Positions 22,630-38,497 of a DNA stretch of 64,000 bases are shown here, piece after piece (the stretch's first letter is position 1; each line of letters starts with the position of its first letter). The DNA lies in the NCBI GenBank assembly GCA_029964075.1, contig CM057137.1, positions 682,001-746,000 of the forward strand, in the 5' to 3' direction. The notes below the pieces were generated by a model. It was given only the letters and a program-made list of their open reading frames with translations. It made no database searches and was not told the origin of the DNA. Made by a program: the position numbers and the translations under genes. Source of the stretch: Patiria pectinifera (lineage: Eukaryota; Echinodermata; Asteroidea; Valvatida; Asterinidae).

Positions 22630-24667
22630 TTGATACAAAAAAACCCACTTTTCTTGGAAACGACAGCACCCCAGGTGCCATGATTTCGCAGGATGGTTGA
22701 GACTATTATTCTCTAACAGTCAAGTAGGGTATTTTATAATATTTTGGTGGTTTTGTTTTTTGATGTTTGCAAATGTTGTTTATTGCCTTTAAGTTTGAGT
22801 AAATTTTAATTTAGTGTACCTGTAGTAATGTCAAGTGAAATGCAATTGCGAGAAATTTATGTTCTAAATACCTGATTTTGTAAATGAACTAATGTTTTCC
22901 AGACCTCAATGAAAAGAGTGTTAAATCAGGATGAAATTTATCAGTGAACATTATGTAGATTGCTCCTCTTGTTACGTTCATGGACATTATACTAATACAA
23001 CTGAAACATAACCAGAACCTCACATCAACTTAACTCAAAATGTAGTTTTTAAAAAAGGCTTACAAATAAAACAAATGGCATGTGCATGCAATGTGCTTCA
23101 TTTTATTTCAATCAAAACATAAATATCCCCTGTGGGAGGTGCATACACCTATAGTTTTAATTACCATATTAGTTTTAATGTAAAATTGATGATCATAACA
23201 AGAAGACGACTTTTTATTTGAATACAAGACTCTTTATAGATTGTAGTAATCATCATGAATTATTATCATCAGCGGTTCTCGTACACACAGTGGACTTTCA
23301 TTTTTGTGTCGATCAATACTACCTCCATGGCGATCATCTCTCAAGTCTGTGAAACGGAAAACTCATGAATGCATCTGAAATTCATAAGTAATTAGGAACT
23401 ATTCTATGTGAAATTAGTTCTGTATTAATCAACAAATTTATAAAATTGATTGTGGCTTGTAAGCTCAACGGACTTGTATAGAGAAATTCAAACACGGTAA
23501 TTTTTTTAAAGATAAAACAAAGCAACTTATTACACGCATCGTTGTGTGTACTATCCTGCTTTCACTGCAAAATGTCATTACAAGGAACTATGGTTAAATG
23601 GTAGGCCTATGCTTACACACAGTATAATAATATGTGATTAAGTCAGGCCCCACAAAGGGTGCATATTTTGTTCGCACTTGTAATGAGCATGGCTCATCGT
23701 TGTCATTTATTTAATGCATTTATACACAATTCAGTGTTTCTGCGCTGCAATATGACAACAGATGTATTTATATACAATAAGCTGGGGTCTGATTCAGCAA
23801 TTGGACGGAATAGCTTTTGTTGTCAAATGTCATACGCTCCATATATGTAAATAATCATTGATTTGATATTCACTGCAGTGCAATTTAGGTTTTTACAACT
23901 GGGCAGTGTGTGTGAGTGATCAAGTGTTGAAGTAATTAGGATTTTTGTCTCTGTCTTGGCTTAAGGAGGGGAAAGGAAGCATTCAAATGTAATTGAGTTG
24001 CAGTTGATGAGGGGTGTTATGGTGAAAATTAAAGGGGGACTAAGTGAGTGTTTTTTTTTTTGGGGGGGGGGGTTTGTGAAGGATGATTTTGTGGTCGTCC
24101 TGTGAGTGTGAAATATAAGAACGGGGATAGACGGATATTACGGGTTGCTCTGCAAATTGTGTTTATCATTTCAGTGGAACAGTTATTATTTGTTTGCATA
24201 AATTTGCACTCATTATGTGCTAAATTGAATTGATAATATTGCTAATTGTATTCCATTGTACAAGTGCAATGTAGCTACTTCCAACTAATTTTAATTCCAA
24301 TTCAATTATTCAGATTTTGTTCAGTATGAGCATGGTAGCCTTATTTAGTATTGATTTTAACCTAGGCTATCTACGATTAAGTGTGAATCGGAAAATTTAA
24401 ATTTCACCATGCAAAACTGGGACAATACCTTCCTCACACAAGCTATAACTCCCACCATGCATCTCTCATAATTGTTTTGAAGAGTTTATAGTTCAGGGAA
24501 GGGGTAGGGAAGGGGACGGGGGCGGGGAGAGGAGGGGTGTTAAATGGGTCGATGGAGTATGTCACACAAGATAGGATATTTGACCTATAATTATGATATT
24601 GGCATACACACTTCCTCATACTCATACAGTACGTACAATCACCACTCGATTATCAAAAAAGTCACAC

Positions 24668-24717
24668 AGGTCAAAGGTCAAGGTCAGGGTCGAAGGTCAA
24701 GGTCAACAGAGAGGTCA
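24668..24717 (+). promoter_or_regulatory. Cluster of six AGGTCA nuclear-receptor half-sites
   Basis: AGGTCA occurs at 24668, 24675, 24681, 24694, 24700 and 24712, all on one strand. The first two form a perfect DR1. TCAAGGTCA, the FTZ-F1/ERR extended half-site, occurs twice. It could equally be a short tandem repeat. Confidence 0.45.
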
Positions 24718-25664
24718 TGCAAGTTTGAGCCCGGATAAAGCTTCTGTTAAGGCAATTCCAAAAGTGGCCTATATCATGACTTTTCAATGAGTAAACAATT
24801 TCCAAACCTTTTGAACTCCATGAACTCCATGAACCCCCCCCCCAAAAAAAATGCAAAATTGTACCAGCATCACCTTTTATTTGCATGACTAATTTGTTGT
24901 AACAATATGACAAATGTGAATATGCATGGAACCCTGTATGCATGTAGGAAGGAAATACAAACACATGTACATGCAGGAAAACATGTTGACGCTTGAACTA
25001 AAGCAGGAAAGAAGTCCTTTTCTTCATTTACATTTTGTCAACTTTCAACATACTTTCATCCATGTAATGGATTGATGTACATGTATGAGTAACGTTAATT
25101 TGCACTTTCAGGAGACGTTTTACAACTATTTGCGTATTTGCAGTTAAGTCTTTCATTATATATTTAAGTACCTGCTAGCAATGATTTTTCATGTTTTGGA
25201 TAAATGGCATAGGCTACTTGGTGTGTGTTTTTCTCATTCTTGTGTTGAACGCGGCTACACAGGGGAATGTCTCTGATGTATGCAAGCCACATGAATTTGA
25301 TGCTGCTATACATGTGCAAACTTGAAAGCAGATGTCAGAATTTCTTGAGTTAAGGATGAAGTTCTTTTATAATTGCGTAAAGCTTAAATTTAATACATGC
25401 AGGTATAGGCCGGTGTAGTAGCAAAAATTCATCGTTCCACAGGTAATTCATGGTTAGTTTTAAGTGGAACAACATTTCTTTGTCAACTGACATTTTTTAC
25501 ACAGTGTCACGGTGCTGATTCCCAATTTAAAGACTACATAATCATATCCGCAGTATGTATAACATATAGATTTCAGAAAAACCATGAAAACACGCAAAAC
25601 CCGTAAAATTGCATTTGCACTTACACATTTTTAAAGGGTTGTTGGGGTGTGTGTATACATGTAG

Positions 25665-25765
25665 GTATACAGGTGGGAGTGTGGGTGGGGATGGTTTGGT
25701 GATGGGCCGGGGGAGGGGCTGGGGGAGGGGCACCGGGGTGCTGGGGTGGGGGGGGGGGTAGCTAG
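25665..25765 (+). repeat. G-rich tract with quadruplex potential
   Basis: Repeated runs of three or more G (GGGGGAGGGG, GGGGAGGGGC, then G11) on the plus strand fit the G3+N1-7 pattern many times over. Confidence 0.6.
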
Positions 25766-27002
25766 GGGGGCAAATTAAGATGATGAGTGCCGTTTCCAAA
25801 TTGCAGACTTTTACAAGAACACTTTACAATGTCCAATATTGTATCAATCCCCTCCCCATCTGGCACCACTTTTTAAGGAGGGTCGACATACATGTAATTA
25901 TATAACATGATATCTTTTTAAAAACAAGGCTGCATCATTTGAAATACATTACTGAGTCACCCCCACACAAACAATACCATGTGCTTTGCGGTACATCCTG
26001 TACAAAATACATCCAGATACTTCCAAATACACATGCCATCATAAGCCTGGTTTCATCATAACATCGTGGAGGTAGAATTCTACCTCCATGATAACATTTA
26101 CCCGAGAAAGTTCAAGTTCAAAATTCAGTGGACTTTTTTTTTCCCCAACTGCAAATACAATCAACTTGAGCGACTGTATCCATCATCATCACAGATTTTA
26201 CAAAAATGATAAGTTAGAGTTTCATTTTTTTCAGTCCAAGCTGCTCTCTTGTCTAAATAATGTTGCAGTGGATACATAAACATATTCATGATTAATAATG
26301 TTTTGATCTGATACAGAAAAAAAATATCAATGTCATTGCTTCAAATTTCTCAACAGTTAATACAAACTCGGTATTCCGAGTGAAAAAAAAAAAAAAACCA
26401 ATGATGATCTTTGTACTGCACAGTGTGTCAACTGTGCTCATGCAGAACAACCCCTCTGGGTTCGATAACTGGAACAGCCAATTTTTTTTTCCCCTGACTG
26501 AGAAATTTCACAGTGATATAGAGGGCAACTTGGGGAACTGCAGCATGTGTGCATGTCTATGATGTGTGCACTATTGGTACTGAGCGTACAGCCGCAATAT
26601 TTGTACAAAGTGTACAATAATATGATGATAATAATGACAAATTTGAAGAAACTGAAAGAAAGGGTGCCGTTTACAACGATTTCCAAAAGACTTCTTGTAT
26701 ACAAGCAGTGAACCGCTAACAGCATTTATAAGTAACAAATTGTTAAATTATGTTTTAAAACGTGATTACACTTCATCGTTGATCCATAGAAATGAGTATA
26801 CATGAATTTTTGTACAGCTGGGACCATATACATTGTACATAATCTTGAAAACACTTGTGGCTAAATCATACGGCTATAGTAACAGTTTATGTGACCCAAA
26901 ACTATATGCCAATGTTTTAGTGTGGCAATTGTGTATGTAACTGGCACACTAACAAGATGACTGCAAAAAAGTTTAGAAATACCCCCCCCCCCTCCAAGAA
27001 AA

Positions 27003-27390
27003 AAAACCCTTTACGGCCGAGTAGAAACAAAAAATAGTTTCTTGTCCGGCCTTTTTGGATAAAATGAAGGAGGCGAGTTGTTTTGTTCGCATTTTTTCCC
27101 CCCAAGATGGCAGATTTTCCAAGATGGCGGACAGATTCTTCAATTTTCTCGACTATTTCGCTGACACAAAATTGTGTCCGAAGGAGCCGTAACCATATTT
27201 CTACATATAGCTACAATTTTGGTGGAAACAAAAAATATTGACAATATATTGACAGTATATGCAAAATATATATTGCAAATAAGAATTTAAAAAAAAATTT
27301 GAAGAAAGAGGCAGCCACAAAAAAAAAAGGAATTAAGCGGGCGAGTACGAGAAACTGCATGGTTTATGTTTTTTACATAAAAGAGGTATG
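27003..27390 (+). repeat. Interspersed repeat, copy B (longest)
   Basis: Contains CCAAGATGGCAG, CCAAGATGGCGGAC, TGTGTCCGAAGGAGCC, TAGCTACAATTTTGG and GGGCGAGTACGAGAAA. These blocks occur in the same order in copy C, which defines the family. Confidence 0.7.
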
Positions 27391-28499
27391 CCTTCAAAAT
27401 AATTAGAAGAGTCGGTATTTATTCTACTGTTGAGTATAAAACTGACTTCTAATTTTGTGGATTCACTGACTTTCAATTCCTATACTGACCAGCTAGCAGC
27501 AATTCTCAAATAAAAATGAAACAATTAAATAGAAAAACAGAAGTCAAAACTAATTCTATACTTCATATGCATAATTTATTTAGCAGAGTATATGTTGGGC
27601 CTTTGGGGCAATAATGTTTTTTCGAACATACAATTTGTTTTGTACGACCTGGAATTTTGCAAAAAAAATCTATTTTATATTTATAATCACTGAATAATGA
27701 TTAGTTTTTATGTGGTTTTCCATAAAATGTAATTGAGACCTAACGGTGGTTTACGTTCATTTAATGATTGAACTCAAACAGTGACCATATTTCACTGTAG
27801 GTGCATTGCAGAAGAATATGTACATGTACGTACATGTTGATTAAGATCATCATCCATAGTACAGTACAAATAAGTTTAGAATTCTATCCACATTGCGCAT
27901 TTATAAACTATGGTGATAACTACATGACATATACTCCGGTTGCGACAAGCATTTAATTTGCTTCATTTTTTCCGTTTTGTTTAGCCAATTAACAGGGTGG
28001 ATGCAATAGAATTGTTTTTGGTTTATGGATAAAATAAAGTTCATGAAAACAAATGTGTGTTTTTTTTTTTGTAGTTTTTTTTCCTTTCTTGTAAGCATAT
28101 TTTAAATCATTTTTTAAAATTGGGGAGGAGGTAGCCCCGCCCCTCAAGTGGAACTTTGGTTCAAACGCCAGATAAACAATTGTTCATTTTCTGTCATTGT
28201 AAAAGCCAACTTCATTGCAAAAGAATTGTCATATCGGAAGTTTATTAATTGTTGCTGCTGCTATAAATACAAAATGTGTCAATCCATTTTTATGCTTCTC
28301 CCAATATTTAATGAATCATGATAGTTGCTGGAAAGAAAAAAATTGATGACGCTTTTCACTATGATTATGTGCAGCTTGAAGTGGATGTGGTTTACGTTTG
28401 TTGGATGATACGCCATACAGACCAGAAAACAGGGAAAGACTGTTAATCTTGATATTTCCCGATTCTTGTCAAGTGACAATATTCATAAACCATCTCACA

Positions 28500-28740
28500 G
28501 TGTACACTGACTAGTTTACTTGAGTACATCAGGGCTCTAATCAAGTCCATCACTAGTCCCTGACAGTCCACCACAAGTCCTCCAGTCCAAATTCAAATCA
28601 CAAGCTATTCAAATGAGCTTTGACAAAGGCATTCCTTGGTTATTGTTCATCCTCTGTTTCTTATCACTGGTGACAGGGCCTGTAATGTACTTGTGACTGG
28701 AAATGTGATGGACTTGTGATGGACGCGACTACATAAAGTA
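28500..28740. repeat. CACAAGTC-family element copy
   Basis: Short CACAAGTC and AGTCC units flank the core TTTGACAAAGGCATTCC TTGG, followed by TTGTTCATCCTCTG. The same core recurs near 4890, 5950, 46580-46760, 53530 (inverted) and 56940. Confidence 0.6.
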
Positions 28741-29388
28741 CAAGCGATTTCTTAATGTGCAGCTTTAGCGGTCTCATAAACTTTAAAATTGTGATTTCAG
28801 ACAAAATTAAAGGCAAGGAAATTTCTCTGTAAAAATGGGGCAAAAGTTAACATGATTGTGTCAATGTGGCACAATTGGTTTTCCAAATGGATCAATTTTT
28901 TTAGTGAAGGGGAGGGGGAGAGGGAAGTTTTTATTCTTAATTAATACATTTAATACTGTTATTGATATTTATTTGATAGATTTTGACTAACTTTTATCTA
29001 AAAAGATAAGTATGCACGAAAAAAAATGGCAGAACATTGTCTTATTGAGATCTTTGCATTGGAATTTGGTTTCTTCATATTCCTCATGACAATGGTAATT
29101 TGTGTTTTTTTTGTTTTTTTTAAAGAAAACCCAAAACTGAACAAACAAGTTTTTCTTTCCCCAGGCATGCAACTGGGAAGTAACAAAAAAGAAGAAAATC
29201 CAAGTTTACAAGACTCAGTGCTTTTCCATTTTTAATGGCATAAGTTAAGTATGAAGTCAAAAAGGAGGAAATCACCGATTTTATCCACTGATCCAGGGAA
29301 AAGTCGCATATACCTTTTTCCCTTTTAAGCATCTAGTGGACAAGGGGGGGGGGGTAAAAAAAAATCCAGAAAAAAAAATCACTGTACA

Positions 29389-29735
29389 TAAGGCGGAGTA
29401 AAAAAAAGAATTTCTTGTCTAGGTTTTTTTTTTTAAATGAAGGAGGCGGGCGTTTGTTTTTCAAAAAAAAATCCCCAAGATGAAAGATGGATTTTTCCAT
29501 TTTCTTGACTATTTCGCTAATTGTGTCCGAAGGAGCCTAACCCTTTCTACATAGCTACAATTTTGTTGAAAACAAATAAAAAGACAATTAGTCACTAACC
29601 TTACTTGCAAAATATTGCAAATAGGCCTTTAAATAATCCTGAGTATTAAAGTGATATGATTATGAATGAAAAAAAAGATGGCAATTAATAAGCAAAGCGG
29701 GCAAGGACGAGAAATTGGTTTCTTTTTTTATTTGG
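29389..29735 (+). repeat. Interspersed repeat, copy C
   Basis: Same block order as copy B (GAAGGAGGCGGGCG, CCAAGATGAAAGATGG, TGTGTCCGAAGGAGCC, TAGCTACAATTTTG, GGACGAGAAA) with the GGCGG core mutated. Confidence 0.7.
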
Positions 29736-30212
29736 CCTAAGATATTGTTTCCTAACACTTTTATGAAATCTAACATTAATGATAATATAACAGGCCTAGT
29801 AAGTAAGAGAAAAATAAGGAAATAGAAATTATACAAAAAAATACATGATGATGTGTGAGTAATGAGTAATTAATAACATATCTTAATAACTATTGAAATA
29901 TATTCACACTTGCTGTACAATTAATTGAATGTTACTTCATAAGTTAAGTAACAGGAAATGTTAACAAAAGATTTATGCCCATGGCATCCTTCAAGATCAA
30001 GATCAAGATCAACATGATCAAGTTCATCATGTTGAAAAAAATGCACTCACTTCAATAGCAAATTAAAGTACAACACAGAACAAAATTGGAATTGCACATA
30101 ACCCGAAAACAAGCTGCAAAGTTCACAAATTCTCCTCATAAAACTTTCATGATAATCAAAAAGTGAAATTTAAAATTCAATATGAAAGAAAAAGTCGTTT
30201 TAAGAGTCTTAC

Positions 30213-31262
30213 CTTCGCGTGTTGAAGAAAAGTTAACCATGTGGACTAACTTTCCATCAACTATTGGTGGCGCTCTGCAAACTTTGTTTTGACTGCGGCA
30301 TTTGCATAATGAATAATGTTAAAGATCCCGGATGTTTAAAGACCCAGACGATTTTTTTTTTGTGCAGCGCAGGTTTGTTTTGAATGACGTCATAGTCCAA
30401 TGAAGGATGTCGCAGTAGGCTGGATTTCGCGGGAATTGTGTTCGGAATTCGTCGAATTTTCCCCGAGATCAGGACTCTGGTTTTGCCAGAAGGCTCGGCA
30501 GAGGTGAGCTCAAATGTTGTGGATTGCTTTAGGCCGTGGGTTTCTGCAGATGCGACCGCGAAAGTTGAGATTTGGGGGTGATTTTTATAGGTGTCAATTG
30601 TTGTTTTGGTTTTTTGAGGTTCAGAATGTTGTGATCTGAAATGTACACAGTAGTGACAGTACCTTCGTGCAGAAATGCATATTGTCAAGATGATTCACAA
30701 GCGCAAGCCTAATCAGTAAAGGCATTAGATGCGCGCGTGTCAGTATACAGACACAATTGTCTACCTCGAGGGGTGCAGTAAAGGAAAGAATCGGATTATA
30801 TTATTTCCTTCAGTTTTGCCTCGAAAATGCATTGGAAATAAAATGGGGAAAAAAGGGTAGCTAGGCCTATGCACTAACCAAAAAATTACTTAATCATGCT
30901 GTCGAGCTGTCCACAACTTGTACGGGATTCCACTTGTACGCACAACTGTCTGAAGTGAAAGTAGTCAATACTTCCTGTTTCAATCCTGATAAGAAATTCT
31001 GCACAGTTTAATTTTTAAATTTAATTTAATTATTAAATTCCCTGTTTATTAATAACCAAAACAAATTGAAGTAAATTTCAATTTTACATGTTTTAATGAT
31101 TTGGTACTTCTAGCAAAATTTGTCTGGTACACTGTACACAATGTAGCATCAAGAGGACTACATTCACACCCGAAGAAAGATACATGCAGTTACCATTCCA
31201 ATTTTGTAACTTTTCATTCCGAAATAAATTCATTGGCAAAATTCCTTCACCTTTACCCACAG
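30213..31262. promoter_or_regulatory. Candidate bidirectional promoter region between L3MBTL and PCMTD
   Basis: On the minus strand a good donor (GCGAAG|GTAAGAC) at 30213 could end a non-coding exon. On the plus strand the PCMTD start exon opens with an acceptor (ACCCACAG) at 31262, so a non-coding PCMTD exon lies upstream. Between them are a perfect CRE (TGACGTCA, 30385-30392) and an E2F-like TTTCGCGGGAA near 30425. Inference from motifs and gene direction. Confidence 0.4.
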
Positions 31263-31267
31263 TATAG

Positions 31268-36380
<5,113 letters not shown>

Positions 36381-37113
36381 ATACTCAGACTGATCTCAAA
36401 ACTTGCAGGAGCTGAGGAAAGCCCCTCTTCCAAACGTCTACTACACAACTTCCGTTTGATGATTGCAGAAGGATCAGACCACTGATATCTGATTTGCGAT
36501 TGGCCGGGAGATGAACATGTGACTGAGAAAGCCAACCTCATTGGCCAAACATTGAGGTACATTTTGATGTACTCCATTTATCTTGAAAATTGGAAAAAAA
36601 ATAATACAATTTGGGGCCGACTTGTGGCCAATTCTCAAGTGTACAGTGTCCAGTCCACTTTCAGCAAATCTGCTACATGAAGTGGTTAGGCTACACAAGT
36701 ACCAAAGCCCTTTTATTTTTCAAGGTATTGTTAAAAAATGAAAAACAAAGAAAAAACTGCACTTTTTGCTGTGTCTGTTTTTGAGGGAAACAAGGCATTA
36801 TTATAGTAAATGTTTAAAGAGCGTAATCATCACAATACTGTAAATATGACTGAAAAAGGATTTATATCGATATGTCACGCTTATGGTACGTATTACATTT
36901 TGTTTTTCAGAATTGATCAAGGTACGAAAGATACTCTTAAATTATTTTGCTGTTGATCATTTTTGTTTTGGGGATATCTATAAATTATTGTAACTAAAGT
37001 TTTGTTTGAAGCCCAGTTCGTACTCCACAGGAATGTGAGTGAGATGCAGAGTTGTCACTTGGACAAGTTTTGCCTCGAATGTTTAAAAGTGGCCGTGGGT
37101 TTTTGTTTAAATT

Positions 37114-37119
37114 AATAAA
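37114..37119 (+). terminator. Candidate PCMTD polyadenylation signal
   Basis: AATAAA about 730 bases after the PCMTD stop codon. Other A-rich variants follow, so the true site is uncertain. Confidence 0.35.
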
Positions 37120-38131
37120 CAGAAAGAAAGGTGATCAGGGTGAGATGATGGCACGATGTACATTCTAAGTCTCTTAATCAAGAGCTTATTAAATTATTGT
37201 AATCTAGAGGAAAAGGGAGGTGTTTTTTCCAGATAATTGCGAATGCTTGATAGTAAAGCTTGCTTGACAGCCATTTTTTGGATTTCCTACGCATGTGAAT
37301 ATGCAGTGCCCAATTTCACGGCGCTACTAAAAAAATTTGCTAACGGAGCCTGTGCCTATTTTCACGGGAACTGTAAGGTGTAAGCCCAGCAAAGAGCATG
37401 TGAATTTGCAAGTTGTCTTCAAATGAGATTCAACATTTGAAATTTCAGTGCACACGGAACTAATTATGAACCTTCAAATATGCTGAAGGTTAGTAAAACT
37501 TGTAAGCAATAATGACATACCCCCTCTGCTAAGTGTTACAGCTGGACCATAAACTGGAGCACAGTTATATATGAATCAGTATGAATGTTCCTCGGGCTAC
37601 TTCAAAAGCTGCTTAGCAACTCTGGCTGGCTATTATGCTATGGACTACCAGCCAACAGTGGTATGTACACAAAGTGTATGGAACTTTGGTTGGTAACCAA
37701 TGTACACGCTTAGTTAACAGTTCATTCTGGGTTGTTTAGCTTATACTTGTATTGGCCTTTTGCTGAAATTTGTTCAAACAGGTGTTATGAAATGCTATAA
37801 AAAAAAAATAGAAAAGCAATTTTGGATTTCTAGGTTTTCATGTGAGGTTCATATGGCCACAAGAAACAAAAAGGGAAAGTTCGATCTGTAAATACATGTA
37901 TTCTCAAACACCATTTAAAAATGCAGAAATTAAATTATAAAACAGTTGAGTTATTTTTAGTAATTAAAAGTATTAATAAGTATTGAATGAGACTATTTTC
38001 CTATTTATATGATAACTGTAAATACAAGAAATTATTCCCTCAGTGTACTTTACTACATGTATAGGCAAGATCTTCCCTTACAGTGTCAAAATTCAGTGAA
38101 AACAACTTGAATTTGGTCGAGTTAAATATGA

Positions 38132-38277
38132 TCGACTCTCGTTAATACAAACACTGTTAATACAAATTCTGGTTATAGCAAACAAAAAGCTTTGATCCAG
38201 ACTGCATTTATGAGTGCAATGAATGGGACCGGCACTCCACTTTACAAAATTCTGATGTAACAAACATTGCGAGTCGA
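38132..38277. mobile_element. Pogo/Tigger-like short element 1
   Basis: The left end TCGACTCTCGTTAATACAAA and right end GCGAGTCGA form an imperfect inverted pair; the ACTCTCGTTAATAC wording is typical of pogo/Tigger-type ends. Non-coding. Confidence 0.5.
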
Positions 38278-38358
38278 CTTTAGTTTTCGGATTTCCGTAC
38301 CATGTCCAATTTTTGAGTTATTGTGCATTACATACCCCCCGCGATCATTTTGTGTATA

Positions 38359-38497
38359 CAGTCAAAAACCTTTATAACAAGGTCCTTGGGACTTTACGGA
38401 TTACCTTGTTATAACAGGTACCTTGTATTAACAGTAATTTTGCTTGTTATAAGCAGTACCTTGTATCAACAGTGCTCTTCTTATCAGGGTTCGACTG
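38359..38497. mobile_element. Pogo/Tigger-like short element 2
   Basis: The left end CAGTCAAAAACCTTTATAAC pairs with a right end reading GTTCGACTG; CCTTGTATYAACAGT repeats lie inside. The left flank is TATA, consistent with TA insertion. Confidence 0.5.

Larger units (their letters stand above)
18740..30190. other. Long non-coding stretch
   Basis: No convincing exon was found on either strand. It contains a perfect palindrome (22596-22629), a hAT-like remnant (about 21270-21480), an AGGTCA cluster (24668-24717), a G-rich tract (25665-25765), repeat copies at 27.0 and 29.4 kb, and a CACAAGTC-family copy at 28.5 kb. It is intron if L3MBTL starts near 30.2 kb, otherwise intergenic. Confidence 0.6.

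Noticed and set aside
30257-30688. 143-residue minus-strand open frame near the candidate bidirectional promoter
   Set aside because: No domain recognised, and the stop at 30257 precedes the only good donor; more likely 5'UTR or promoter DNA.
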